Source: Streptomyces sp. CA-278952 (GTDB lineage: Bacteria > Actinomycetota > Actinomycetes > Streptomycetales > Streptomycetaceae). From it: DNA of 64,000 nucleotides. The notes beneath the pieces were generated by a model. The model worked only from the letters and a program-made list of their open reading frames with translations. It was not told where the DNA came from and searched no databases. The stretch is from NCBI RefSeq assembly GCF_028747205.1, contig NZ_CP112880.1, forward strand, positions 5,394,001 through 5,458,000, read 5' to 3'. Both the position numbers and the translations under genes were made by a program. Of this stretch, positions 26,697-35,562 are shown in pieces (the first letter of the stretch is position 1; each line of letters starts with the position of its first letter).

Positions 26697-27607
26697 GCGC
26701 CCCCGTACAGCCCCCCGAGGCCCGGGTGGAGACCGAACACCCGGAGGCCCCCGGCTACCGCGCCGGGCGCACCCTTCCCCTCCGCGTCGAGGCCATGCGC
26801 CAGTTGCGCAGACGGCGCACCCTGCTGATGGGCGGAATCCTCGCCGCCCTCCCCTTCATCCTCATCATCGCCTTCGCGATCGGCGGCACGCCGGACGGCG
26901 AGGACGGCGGAGGAGGCGGGGGCGGAGGCGGCGGCCGGATCAACCTGATGGACGTGGCGACCGAGTCCGCCGCGAACTTCGCCGCCACCTCGCTGTTCGT
27001 CTCGGCCGGATTCCTGCTGGTGGTGCCGGTGGCCCTGTTCTGCGGGGACACCGTCGCCTCCGAGGCGAGCTGGTCCTCGCTGCGCTATCTGCTCGCCGCG
27101 CCCGTGCCGCGCGTCCGGCTGCTCTGGTCCAAGCTCGTCGTCGCCCTCGGCTTCAGCCTGGCCGCGATGGTGCTGCTGCCGCTCGTCGCCCTGGTGGCGG
27201 GCACGGCGGCCTACGGATGGGGGCCGCTGAAACTGCCCACCGGGGGAGCGCTGTCCGCCGGGGACACGGTGCCCCGCCTCGCGATCGTCGTGGCGTTCAT
27301 CTTCGTCTCCCAACTGGTCACCGCCGGGCTGGCGTTCTGGCTGTCCACGAAGACGGACGCCCCGCTCGGCGCGGTCGGCGGCGCGGTGGGCCTCACCATC
27401 GTCGGCAATGTGCTCGACGCGGTCACCGCACTCGGCTCCTGGCGCGACTTCCTGCCCGCGCACTGGCAGTTCGCCTGGGCCGACGCCCTCCAGCCGCAGT
27501 TGGAGTGGGGCGGCATGATCAAGGGCACGGCCGTATCGGTGACCTATGCCCTGATCCTGTTCGCGCTGGCCTTCCGCGGGTTCAGTCGTAAGGACATCGT
27601 GTCCTGA
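26693..27607 (+). CDS. ABC-2 type transporter permease
   Basis: A 304-residue permease with six hydrophobic helices (first near residues 45-65, last near 275-295), partner of the hydrolase-ATPase fusion. The first extracytoplasmic loop contains ten consecutive glycines after DGEDG. The segment VALFCGDTVASEASWSSLRYLLAAPVPRVRLLWSK is typical of the ABC-2 family, whose cytoplasmic loop contacts the ATPase. Its ATG lies in the ATGA overlap and GGAGGAG precedes it. Confidence 0.92.
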   Translation: MSAPVQPPEARVETEHPEAPGYRAGRTLPLRVEAMRQLRRRRTLLMGGILAALPFILIIAFAIGGTPDGEDGGGGGGGGGGRINLMDVATESAANFAATSLFVSAGFLLVVPVALFCGDTVASEASWSSLRYLLAAPVPRVRLLWSKLVVALGFSLAAMVLLPLVALVAGTAAYGWGPLKLPTGGALSAGDTVPRLAIVVAFIFVSQLVTAGLAFWLSTKTDAPLGAVGGAVGLTIVGNVLDAVTALGSWRDFLPAHWQFAWADALQPQLEWGGMIKGTAVSVTYALILFALAFRGFSRKDIVS

Positions 27608-27754
27608 ACCTGATGTTCCGCCGGTTTCCGGCCGCTTCCTGTCCGCTGTTGCCGCATCGAGATGGTTCCGCAACGCTTTCGTCGACTCCGGTCGGCGACC
27701 CCGTACGTCACATTCACAGATGTCGAGGACATCGTGACGACATGGGGGTTACGG

Positions 27755-29446
27755 ATGCAGCGGGTAAGCCGGCGACACGAGAAGCGGGCGGAAGGCAGGA
27801 CGGCAGGCAGGGTGGGTGTCCGGGCGGGGGGCCGGGCGGGGGCCCTGGCGCTCCTTCTGGCGGGCGCCATGGCCCTCACCGCGTGCGGCAGCGGCGACAG
27901 CGCCTCGGACGGCACGCGCGAACTGAGTTCGGACACGCGCAACGGCCAGGGATCGACCGGCGGCGGCCAGCCCGCGCCCGACGGGGCGGCGCCCGAGAAG
28001 GGCCGGTCGGCCGCACCGACGGGCGAGTCCGGGGACGTGGCCAGGCTGGATGTCCCGCCGCCCGACTACCGCTCCACCTTCGCCCTGGACGTGGACACCG
28101 CCAGCTACGGCTACGCGCGCCGCACCCTCGGCGACGGCAGGCTGCCTTCTCCCGATGAGGTGCGCCCCGAGGAGTTCGTCAACAGCTTCCGCCAGGGGTA
28201 CGAACGGCCGAAGGGCCCCGGCTTCTCGGTGCACGTCGACGGGGCGCGCATCGGCTCCGGGAAGGGCGGGGGCGGCGGAACCGGAGCCTCCGACTGGTCG
28301 CTGCTCCGCGTCGGCCTGGCCACCGAGGCCGCCCCGTCGGCCGCCGAACGGCCGCCCGCGGCCCTCACGTTCGTCGTCGACATCTCGGGGTCCATGGCCG
28401 AGACCGGCCGCCTGGACCTGGTCAGGAAGTCGCTGACCGTCCTCACCGACGAACTGCGCGACGACGACTCCATCTCCCTGGTCACCTTCAGTGACGAGGC
28501 CGAGACCCGGCTGCCGATGACCCGCCTGAAGGGCAACCGGAACCGGATCAAGGACGTGGTGGAGGAGATGCGGCCGGACCAGTCCACCAACGTCGAGGCG
28601 GGCATCACCCTCGGCTACGAGGAGTCGGTCGAGGGCCACCGCAAGGGCGCCACCAACCGGGTCGTGCTCCTCTCCGACGCACTGGCCAACACCGGCGACA
28701 CGGAGGCCGACGGGATCCTGGAGAAGATCGACTCCACCCGCCGGGAGTACGGCATCACCCTCTTCGGCGTCGGTGTCGGCAGCGACTACGGCGACGCGTT
28801 CATGGAACGGCTCACCAACAAGGGCGACGGGAACACCACGTACGTCGGTGACGAGACGCAGGCCCGCAAGGTCTTCGTCGACCAGCTGCCCGCCCACCTG
28901 GAGATCCGGGCCCGCGACGCCAAGGCCCAGGTGGCGTTCGACCGGAAGACCGTGAAGCAGTTCCGGCTGATCGGCTACGAGAACCGCAAGGTCGCCGACG
29001 AGGACTTCCGCGACGACAGCGTCGACGGCGGCGAGGTGGGCCCCGGCCACACGGTGACCGCTCTGTACGCCGTACGGCTGCGCGAGGGCGCGTCCGGCAC
29101 CGTGGCCAAGGCCACCGTGCGCTGGCTCGATCCCAAGACCCGCGAGGCCCAGGAGGAGACCGGAACCGCGACGACCGGGGCGATCGACGGCTCCCTGTGG
29201 GGCGGCGGGGATGCCCGGCTCCAAGTAGCGGCGGTGGCCGCCTACTTCGCCGATCACCTGCGGGGCGGCGACCTGCCCGGCGCACCCGGACTCGGTGAGC
29301 TCGCCTCGCGGGCAGCCCGGCTGGCGGAAACGACCGAGGACAGCTCCGTCACGAAGCTGGCCAAGGCCATCGGGCAGGCCGACCGGATCGAGCGGGGATC
29401 CGGAACGGACGACGAGCCGGAACCGGACGAGGGCGAGATCGGCTGA
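27755..29446 (+). CDS. YfbK-like von Willebrand factor A lipoprotein
   Basis: A 563-residue secreted lipoprotein. The signal peptide ends at the lipobox LTACGSG. The YfbK N-terminal domain is PPDYRSTFALDVDTASYGYARRTL with PEEFVNSFRQGY. The vWA domain has an intact MIDAS: FVVDISGSM near residue 207, the Thr in DQSTNVEAGI and the Asp in LLSDALANTGDTEADG. The YfbK C-terminal domain (DUF3520-like) follows from about 390. GGGGG precedes ATG 27755; longer readings are less likely. The family is widespread but its ligand is not established. The first 30 residues are unusually basic for a signal peptide. Confidence 0.9.
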   Translation: MQRVSRRHEKRAEGRTAGRVGVRAGGRAGALALLLAGAMALTACGSGDSASDGTRELSSDTRNGQGSTGGGQPAPDGAAPEKGRSAAPTGESGDVARLDVPPPDYRSTFALDVDTASYGYARRTLGDGRLPSPDEVRPEEFVNSFRQGYERPKGPGFSVHVDGARIGSGKGGGGGTGASDWSLLRVGLATEAAPSAAERPPAALTFVVDISGSMAETGRLDLVRKSLTVLTDELRDDDSISLVTFSDEAETRLPMTRLKGNRNRIKDVVEEMRPDQSTNVEAGITLGYEESVEGHRKGATNRVVLLSDALANTGDTEADGILEKIDSTRREYGITLFGVGVGSDYGDAFMERLTNKGDGNTTYVGDETQARKVFVDQLPAHLEIRARDAKAQVAFDRKTVKQFRLIGYENRKVADEDFRDDSVDGGEVGPGHTVTALYAVRLREGASGTVAKATVRWLDPKTREAQEETGTATTGAIDGSLWGGGDARLQVAAVAAYFADHLRGGDLPGAPGLGELASRAARLAETTEDSSVTKLAKAIGQADRIERGSGTDDEPEPDEGEIG

Positions 29447-29521
29447 GGCGGAGGGGCCGGGGCACGGAGGGGCCGGGCACGGAGCGGCCGGAGCGCGGAG
29501 GGGTCGAGCGGCGGGAGGAGG

Positions 29522-29565
29522 CCGAGCGGGCCGAGCGGGACGTGTGTCCAGCTCGGCCCGCTCGG
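29522..29565. terminator. Strong hairpin between convergent genes
   Basis: A perfect 15-bp stem (29522-29536 with 29551-29565) and a 14-base loop lie between the vWA lipoprotein gene and the convergent acetyltransferase gene. No U-tract is present. It could terminate transcription in both directions. Confidence 0.7.
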
Positions 29566-29661
29566 ACGGGGCCACCGGGGCGGCCACCGGGGCGGAAGAC
29601 AGGGTGGCGTGCGTCCTGCTGGCCGTCGCGCTGTAGGGCCGGGGCCTCCCGTACGCGGGGG

Positions 29662-30237
29662 TTACCGGTCTCCCGCCGCCGCCCGCTGCGGATGGCGGGG
29701 GCCGAGCAGCACCACGAGCGCGGCCGCGCCGGGCACGGGCGCGTCGACCCGCTGCCAGCCGGCCCGCTCGTACAGGCGCAGCGCCGCCCCGGCCCGCACG
29801 GAGGTCAGCAGCCAGCAACGGCCGTCCGGGGCGGGCCCCGTCACCGCGTGCAGCAGCGCCGTGCCGAGCCCCCCACCGTGCGCCTCCGGCGCCACCGCCA
29901 GCTCGTTCACCTCCAGCGCACCGCAGAGCCACTCCCGCGCCCGCCCGGGCCCGAGGGCCTCGGCGACCTGCCCGTAGCTGCGGTCGGCCGGAAAGACCTC
30001 CGGGGTGATCCAGGCCGTGGCGAAACCCGCTACCGTCCCCCCGGCCGTCGCCACCGCCGCCGTGAAACCGGGCCGGAGCGCGTCCCGTGCGAGCCGCTCC
30101 GCGTAGCTGCCGGCCTGCGCCGGATCCTCGTTCCAGGGCGGGGCCGCGAACGCCCGCGCGTACACGTCGCGGATCCCGTCGGCGTACTGGTTCAGCTCCC
30201 CGGCCGCCACCGTACGCACCTCGGCCGTCGCCGTCAT
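29662..30237 (-). CDS. GNAT-family N-acetyltransferase
   Basis: A 191-residue acetyltransferase with the GNAT core LEVNELAVAPEAHGGGLGTALLHAVTG (acetyl-CoA loop AHGGGLGTA) and a late SVRAGAALRLYERAGWQRVDAPV. The N-terminal part contains AFAAPPWNEDPAQA, seen in a subgroup of actinobacterial GNATs of unknown substrate. GAGGG precedes ATG 30237 at suitable distance; an upstream in-frame extension lacks family similarity. Confidence 0.87.
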   Translation of the reverse strand: MTATAEVRTVAAGELNQYADGIRDVYARAFAAPPWNEDPAQAGSYAERLARDALRPGFTAAVATAGGTVAGFATAWITPEVFPADRSYGQVAEALGPGRAREWLCGALEVNELAVAPEAHGGGLGTALLHAVTGPAPDGRCWLLTSVRAGAALRLYERAGWQRVDAPVPGAAALVVLLGPRHPQRAAAGDR

Positions 30238-30391
30238 CGCACCGTCCCTCGGATCTCGTCGGCCGTCCATCGGCGGATCACCTGCAGCGCCACCGGCGCG
30301 GTGAGGAAACCCTAGTGAACTGCCGTGATCATCCGCACGGTCCGGCTCCCGCACCTCCGGCGGCGAAGGGGAGGAGCCGGACGCGCCGCGG

Positions 30392-31267
30392 TCACACGTT
30401 GGGCACCTTGAGCCGGTCCCAACTGCTCTTGCCGGGAATGCCGTCCGCGTCGCCGCCCGTGTAGCCCAGCTTGCGCTGCCAGGCGGCGTACGACTTCCGG
30501 TCGGCCTCCGACCAGGCCGGTCCGGGGCCCACCGTGTACCGGCCGCACCCCTCGGACACCAGACGCTTGCCCATCGCCGTGACGACCGCGCTGTTGCGGC
30601 CGACCTTGAAGAACGCGGCCCCCGGGAAGGGCTCGTACGTCGGCTTGGGCGGCGGATCGGAGGGCCCGTCCGGGGAACCGCCCAGCCGCTTGGCGATCCG
30701 CGCGCGCATCGCGTTCATGGTGAACCCGCGCGGATCGACCTTGCCCGGCTGCCACTCCAGGTGCCCGATCACCGACCGCTGCGACCAGCCGTGCGCCCGG
30801 CAGACGGCGGCGGCGGCCCGCTCGATCGCCAGCAGCTGGGCCGCCGGCCAGGGATCCTTGCCGTCACCGAGGTTGACGCATTCGAAGCCGTAGAAATGCC
30901 GGTTTCCGTCGGTGTTGGCCTCGTTGTCCGGGGGCAGCGCCTTCTCCGCGACGACGGCGCGCAGGACGTCGTCGTCGCCGAGCCCGGCGTGATTGGCCCG
31001 GCCGTTCCCCACGAGGTGGACTGACCCGTCCTTGGCGATGACCCCGTGGCAGAGCGGGCCGGGCAGGGCGGAGTGGCCGTTGTAGCAGAGTTCGACCGAG
31101 GATGCGGTGCCCGAGGTGACGGTGTGATGGATCATCACGCCGTGCGTCGGGCCCCAGGGGCCCTTGTGGTTCCGGTTGTTGGTACGCCAGCTCCGGTGTT
31201 CGACGACGTGGAGGCCTTCGTCGCGGAGGGCTTTGAGCAGCCTGGATGCAGACAGCGGAGTCGCCAT
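30392..31267 (-). CDS. N-acetylmuramoyl-L-alanine amidase (endolysin-like)
   Basis: A 291-residue zinc amidase cleaving the MurNAc-L-Ala bond of peptidoglycan. The amidase_2 domain covers about residues 10-175: HGVMIHHTVTSGTASS with the first zinc His, LCHGVIAKDGSVHLVGNGRANHAG, FYGFECVNLGDG and IGHLEWQPGKVDPRGF with the remaining ligands. After a Pro-rich linker, the last 75 residues (FFKVGRNSAVVTAMGKRLV, and YAAWQRKLGYTGGDADGIPG) are a peptidoglycan-binding domain like those of actinophage endolysins. There is no signal peptide, so it either needs a holin or other release, or acts on lysis. No other phage genes are adjacent. AAGGGG precedes ATG 31267. Confidence 0.9.
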   Translation of the reverse strand: MATPLSASRLLKALRDEGLHVVEHRSWRTNNRNHKGPWGPTHGVMIHHTVTSGTASSVELCYNGHSALPGPLCHGVIAKDGSVHLVGNGRANHAGLGDDDVLRAVVAEKALPPDNEANTDGNRHFYGFECVNLGDGKDPWPAAQLLAIERAAAAVCRAHGWSQRSVIGHLEWQPGKVDPRGFTMNAMRARIAKRLGGSPDGPSDPPPKPTYEPFPGAAFFKVGRNSAVVTAMGKRLVSEGCGRYTVGPGPAWSEADRKSYAAWQRKLGYTGGDADGIPGKSSWDRLKVPNV

Positions 31268-31676
31268 CGCGGCGCCCCTTTCCCTGATGACGCGTAGTTC
31301 ACGCGGGTGCTTCGGTGTGGGGTCGGCGGGACCGGCGGGCGGACGGCAGCACGAAGCCGCGCACGCGCACCGGGGGGATGGGATGGTTGGGAGTGCCCTG
31401 CGGCGGTATTCCGCCTTCGGGCCTACCTGATCGATTTGCCCGTTTCCATGCCCTGCTGAACGTCCCGCTGGACGGAAGGTTGCGCCGTGCCCGAACGCAC
31501 GCCCGGGTATGCCCGAACTCCTGCTCGATGCGCACGGCGTCGAGGCGCTCGCCGCCGGCCTCGCACCGGTGTCGAGACGCCCGCCACGGTGCCGAGGCGC
31601 TCGCCGCCGGCCTCGCACCGGTGTACTCCCGCTGTCGTATGCGGCCCGGCCTCCCGCCTCCTACCGTGAGGGGGTG
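31268..31676. other. Intergenic region between amidase and histidine kinase
   Basis: This 409-bp divergent region shows no convincing gene. It holds a 32-bp direct repeat at 31541-31572 and 31593-31624, and must contain the promoters of the amidase (leftwards) and of the two-component/ABC cluster (rightwards). I could not assign clear -35/-10 boxes. Confidence 0.6.
31541..31624. repeat. 32-bp direct repeat upstream of a two-component system
   Basis: Identical 32-bp copies lie at 31541-31572 and 31593-31624, 52 bp apart start to start, about 50 bp before the kinase start. The spacing is close to five helical turns, so they could be regulator sites or a simple duplication. Confidence 0.8.
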
Positions 31677-32852
31677 ATGACCTTCGACCACCTGGCCACC
31701 CGGGCGCGGGCTCTGCCGCCGATCGTCGCGGATCTGCTGGTGGTGGCGGTGGTGGGGGTGCTGACCACCGCCGACGCGGCCGTCAACGAGCCCGGCTACC
31801 GGCAGGCCGACGCGCTGACCTGGACCCTCCTCGTGGTCTCGCTGGCGGCGCTCGCCTGCCGCCGCCGTTGGCCCGTTCCGGTGGTCTGTGTGACCGGGGC
31901 GGCCTGTGCCGGGTGGGCGCTGTACGGGCACATCGGCGAACTGCTGAACCTTCCGGTGATCGTGGCGCTCTACACGGTCGCGGTGCTGGGCGACCGCCGG
32001 CGCACCCTGTGGACCGGGGTGATCGCCGCGACGGTCTCGGGCGCGGTGGCGCTGAAGATCGGCCGGGACGTGGTCAACCCGCAGGGACTGCCCGTCCTGG
32101 AGATGGTCTGGCCGCTCGTCCCCCTCCTCCTGGGTGAGGTGGTGCGCACCCGCCGGGAACTGCTGGCGGAGTACGCGGCGCGCGCCGCGAGGGCCGAGGA
32201 GGACCGCGAGCGGGAGGCCGCCCGCCGGGTCCGCCAGGAGCGGGCGCGGGTCGCCCGGGAGATCCACGACATCCTCGCGCACACGGTGAGCGCGATGACC
32301 GTGCAGGCCGGGGTCGCCCTCGACGCGCTGGACGCCGCGCCGGAGGTGTCGCGGCAGGCGATGACCCAGGTCCGCGCCTCCGGCAAGGAAGCCGTCCGGG
32401 AACTGCGCGCCACGCTGTCCGTCCTGCGCGCGACGGAGTCCACGACGCCGGCGCCCCGCCTCGGCCAGCTGGACGAACTGGTCGCGGGGGCCGAGGCGGG
32501 CGGGTTGCGGGTCAGCCTGCGGCGGGAGACGGGAGGCGCCGCCCTGCCCGCGGTCGTCGAGGCCACGGCGTATCGGATCGTGCAGGAGGCGCTGACCAAC
32601 GTGGTGAAGCACTCCGCGGCGCTCCACGCCGCGGTGTCGGTGACCCGCGACGCCACCCGGCTGACCGTCGAGGTCGTGGACGACGGCCCCCCGAAGCCGC
32701 CGCCCGCCGCCCCGCCCGCCGACCGGGGCTTCGGCCTGATCGGCATGCGGGAGCGGGCGGTCGCGGTGGGCGGCGACGTCGGTTACGGTCCGGTGCCGGG
32801 TGGCGGATGGCGCGTCCGCGCCGAACTGCCGACGGAGGGAACGGTTTCATGA
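31677..32852 (+). CDS. Sensor histidine kinase (DesK/NarL type)
   Basis: A 391-residue membrane kinase with four or five helices in residues 15-150. A coiled linker (AEEDREREAARRVRQERARV) follows, then the DHp motif ARVAREIHDILAHTVSAMTVQAG with His near residue 197. The ATPase domain has ATAYRIVQEALTNVVKHS and GFGLIGMRERAVAVGGDV. ATG 31677 follows GAGGGGG; the adjacent GTG at 31674 is equally placed. A short gap follows, then its response regulator, then an ABC transporter, the usual arrangement for a drug- or peptide-sensing export module. Confidence 0.93.
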   Translation: MTFDHLATRARALPPIVADLLVVAVVGVLTTADAAVNEPGYRQADALTWTLLVVSLAALACRRRWPVPVVCVTGAACAGWALYGHIGELLNLPVIVALYTVAVLGDRRRTLWTGVIAATVSGAVALKIGRDVVNPQGLPVLEMVWPLVPLLLGEVVRTRRELLAEYAARAARAEEDREREAARRVRQERARVAREIHDILAHTVSAMTVQAGVALDALDAAPEVSRQAMTQVRASGKEAVRELRATLSVLRATESTTPAPRLGQLDELVAGAEAGGLRVSLRRETGGAALPAVVEATAYRIVQEALTNVVKHSAALHAAVSVTRDATRLTVEVVDDGPPKPPPAAPPADRGFGLIGMRERAVAVGGDVGYGPVPGGGWRVRAELPTEGTVS

Positions 32853-32853
32853 A

Positions 32854-32907
32854 CGTGGCGCCGTACGGAACCGGGAACGGCGTCAGGGGCGTGGCGCCGT
32901 ACGGAAC
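32854..32907. repeat. 18-bp direct repeat between kinase and regulator genes
   Basis: CGTGGCGCCGTACGGAAC occurs at 32854-32871 and 32890-32907, 36 bp apart, in the short gap before the response regulator. It separates two genes that would normally overlap and looks like a small local duplication. Confidence 0.8.
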
Positions 32908-32922
32908 GTGGGGGGCGGCCGC

Positions 32923-33627
32923 GTGAGCGAGCGGGTGGAGAGCGCGGCGGGGCCGCCGGGGATCGTCCGCGTGGTCCTCGCCGACGACCAGACCGTCGTA
33001 CGGGCCGGGTTCCGCGCCCTGCTCGACCTCACCGACGACCTGGTCGTGGTCGCGGAGGCCGCCGACGGGTCCCGGGCCGTCGAGGCGGTCCGGACGACCC
33101 GCCCGGACGTCGTGCTGATGGACATCCGGATGCCCGGCGTCGACGGCCTGGAGGCCACCCGCCGGATCGCCGAGGACCGCTCCCTCGACCGGGTCCGCGT
33201 CGTCATGCTCACCACGTACCAGGTCGACGCGTACGTCTTTGAAGCCCTCCGGCACGGCGCGGCGGGCTTTCTGCTGAAGGACATCGAGCCGGACGACCTG
33301 CGCGCCGCGATCCGCACGGTCGCGGCGGGCAGGAGCCTGCTCGCCCCCGCCGTCACCCGCCAGGTGATCGAGGAGTTCGCCCGGCTGAAGGCCCCCGAGG
33401 CGGCGGGCGCCGAACGGCTCGCCGTGCTCACCGGCCGGGAGCGTGAGGTGATGGCGCTCGTCGCCGCCGGGCTGTCCAACGAGGAGATCGGCAAGGCGCT
33501 GATCATGAGCCCGCTGACCGCGAAGACCCATGTCAGCCGGACCATGACGAAGCTCGGCGCCCGCCACCGGGCCCAGCTGGTGGTCCTCGCCTACGAAACG
33601 GGCCTGGTCAGGGCGGGAGAACGCTAG
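32923..33627 (+). CDS. NarL/LuxR-family response regulator
   Basis: A 234-residue response regulator paired with the preceding kinase. The receiver begins RVVLADDQTVVRAGFRALLDL; the acceptor Asp is in VVLMDIRMPGVDGLEATRRI and the Lys in GFLLKDIEPDDL. The LuxR HTH is LTGREREVMALVAAGLSNEEIGKALIMSPLTAKTHVSRTMTKLG. GTG 32923 was chosen because upstream frames run through the direct repeat and have no family similarity. It probably controls the ABC transporter that follows. Confidence 0.93.
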   Translation: MSERVESAAGPPGIVRVVLADDQTVVRAGFRALLDLTDDLVVVAEAADGSRAVEAVRTTRPDVVLMDIRMPGVDGLEATRRIAEDRSLDRVRVVMLTTYQVDAYVFEALRHGAAGFLLKDIEPDDLRAAIRTVAAGRSLLAPAVTRQVIEEFARLKAPEAAGAERLAVLTGREREVMALVAAGLSNEEIGKALIMSPLTAKTHVSRTMTKLGARHRAQLVVLAYETGLVRAGER

Positions 33628-33776
33628 GCCCTCCCGTCATCCCGTCGTCGCCTAAGGGCGGCCCTGCGGCGAGAGCGCGTGCATGGCGCCCCGGGACAGC
33701 CCTTGGATGGCGCCCGTACTCCCGGGGGAGCAGGCGGCGACTCCCACCGGAGGATTCGCCATCGGCCCCCCGCTCG

Positions 33777-33792
33777 TAGCGTCGGCCGCATG
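33777..33792 (+). promoter_or_regulatory. Probable leaderless promoter of the ABC transporter genes
   Basis: TAGCGT at 33777-33782 lies seven bases before the ATG at 33790, with no ribosome-binding site between. The transporter can therefore be transcribed separately from the two-component genes. Confidence 0.45.
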
Positions 33793-34734
33793 ATCGAAGC
33801 GACGGAACTCACCAAACGCTACGGCGGGCGAACCGCCGTCGACCGGCTGTCCTTCACGGTCCGGCCGGGCCGGGTGACCGGCTTCCTCGGCCCGAACGGC
33901 GCCGGGAAATCGACCACCATGCGCCTGATCCTGGGCCTCGACTCCGCGAGCGCGGGGCGCGTCACCGTGGGCGGCAAGGCCTACACGGACCTGCCCGTAC
34001 CGCTGCGGGCGGTCGGCTCCCTGCTCGACGCCAAGGGTGTCCACGGCGGCCGGTCCGCCTACCACCACCTGGCCGGACTCGCCGCGAGCAACGGCATTCC
34101 GCGCCGCCGCGTCGAGGAGGTGCTGGACCTGGTCGGCCTCCCGGCGGAGACGGCCCGCAGGCGCACCAAGGGCTTCTCGCTCGGCATGGGCCAGCGGCTG
34201 GGCATCGCGGCGGCACTGATCGGGGACCCGGAGGTGCTGATCCTCGACGAGCCGGTCAACGGCCTCGACACCGAGGGCATCCGCTGGATCCGCGAACTCA
34301 TGAAGTCCCTGGCGGCGGAGGGCCGTACGGTCTTCCTCTCCAGCCACCTCATGAGCGAGATGGAACTGACGGCCGACCACCTCATCGTGATCGGACAGGG
34401 CCGGCTCATCGCGGACACGACCACGCGCGACTTCATCGAGACCAACTCCCGCGCGCACACCCTCGTCAGGTCCCCCGAACCGGAACGGCTGCGCACCCTG
34501 CTGGAAGCGGCCGGAGCCCACGTACGGCTGGACGCCAGGGGCGGCTGGCGGGTCGACGGCCCCGACGCCCCGGCCATCGGCGACCTGGCCCGGGACCACG
34601 GGGTCGCCGTCCACGAACTCACGCCGGCCCGCTCCTCCTTGGAGGAGGTCTACACGACGCTGTCGCGGTCCTCGGTGGAGTACCGGGCCGAGGACCGGAG
34701 CTCGTCGACGCCCCGGAAGGAGACAGTCCGATGA
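33790..34734 (+). CDS. ABC transporter ATP-binding protein
   Basis: A 314-residue ATPase of the drug/bacteriocin exporter class. Walker A is GFLGPNGAGKSTTMRLILG near residue 35, the signature is FSLGMGQRLGIAAAL near 130, and Walker B is VLILDEPVNGLDTEGI near 152, followed by the switch His in SSHLMSEMELTAD. The C-terminal 90 residues form the extra domain common to the CcmA-like group. The permease start overlaps its stop (ATGA). The preceding two-component system is the likely regulator. Confidence 0.94.
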   Translation: MIEATELTKRYGGRTAVDRLSFTVRPGRVTGFLGPNGAGKSTTMRLILGLDSASAGRVTVGGKAYTDLPVPLRAVGSLLDAKGVHGGRSAYHHLAGLAASNGIPRRRVEEVLDLVGLPAETARRRTKGFSLGMGQRLGIAAALIGDPEVLILDEPVNGLDTEGIRWIRELMKSLAAEGRTVFLSSHLMSEMELTADHLIVIGQGRLIADTTTRDFIETNSRAHTLVRSPEPERLRTLLEAAGAHVRLDARGGWRVDGPDAPAIGDLARDHGVAVHELTPARSSLEEVYTTLSRSSVEYRAEDRSSSTPRKETVR

Positions 34735-35519
34735 CCACGACCACGCTCACCCTTCCCGCCACCCGCACGAAACGGACCGGCTTCCGGGAGGCCCTCGCCT
34801 ACGAATGGATCAAGTTCCGCAGCGTGCGCTCCACGGTGTGGACGACCGCGGCCACCGCCGTACTGCCCGTCATCGGCGCGGTGTTCATCGCCGCCAGCGG
34901 CAGCCTGCAACCCGACGACACCGTCCTCGGCGGCAGCCTCACGCTCTCCGTCGTCGCCCAGATGCTGGCCGCGGTCGTCGGGGCGCTCGTCGCCTCGGGG
35001 GAGTACAGCAGCGGCACCATCCGCACGACGTTCGCCGCCTGCCCCCGCCGGGGCACGGTCCTCGCCGCCAAGGCGACACTGGTGGTGGGCGTGATGTACC
35101 CCCTCGCCCTGGCCTCCTGCACAGCCGGCTACCTCGTCGGGGGCGCCATGCTGCCGGAGGGCCGGTACGCCCAGGGCGAGCCGCTGCCCGCCCTGTTCGG
35201 CATCGCCGCGTCCTTCGCGGTGGCCGCCGTCCTCGGTCTCGCCGTCGGCACCCTCGTACGCCACTCCGCCGGTGCGGTCACCACAGTGATCGGCCTGCTG
35301 CTCCTGCCGTCCCTGTTCGGCCCCCTCTTCGGCGACGCCGAACGCTGGGTCGCCGGACTCTCCCCGACGGCCGCCCTGGAAAAGCTCACCCAGACCTCGG
35401 ACGCCGCCGCCGACACGGTGGGCAGCCTGGGCCCCTGGCCCTCCCTGCTCCTGGTCGCGGTCAGCACGACCGTCGTAGCCCTGGCCGCCCTGGTGCTGCT
35501 TCGGCGGCGGGACGCGTGA
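34731..35519 (+). CDS. ABC transporter permease
   Basis: A 262-residue permease with six hydrophobic helices and the segment LVASGEYSSGTIRTTFAACPRRGTVLAAK, typical of ABC-2 permeases for peptides or drugs. It is coupled to the ATPase gene by a four-base overlap. A GC-rich hairpin follows the stop. Confidence 0.93.
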   Translation: MTTTTLTLPATRTKRTGFREALAYEWIKFRSVRSTVWTTAATAVLPVIGAVFIAASGSLQPDDTVLGGSLTLSVVAQMLAAVVGALVASGEYSSGTIRTTFAACPRRGTVLAAKATLVVGVMYPLALASCTAGYLVGGAMLPEGRYAQGEPLPALFGIAASFAVAAVLGLAVGTLVRHSAGAVTTVIGLLLLPSLFGPLFGDAERWVAGLSPTAALEKLTQTSDAAADTVGSLGPWPSLLLVAVSTTVVALAALVLLRRRDA

Positions 35520-35530
35520 GACAGCGTCGA

Positions 35531-35562
35531 AGCCCCGGGGCGAGTCGACGAACCCCGGGGGC
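35531..35562 (+). terminator. GC-rich hairpin after the ABC permease
   Basis: AGCCCCGGGG (35531-35540) can pair with CCCCGGGGGCT (from 35553) around a 12-base loop, 11 bp past the permease stop. No U-tract is present. Confidence 0.45.

Noticed and set aside
30392..31267. Prophage remnant
   Set aside because: Only the amidase is phage-like; neighbours on both sides are ordinary chromosomal genes.
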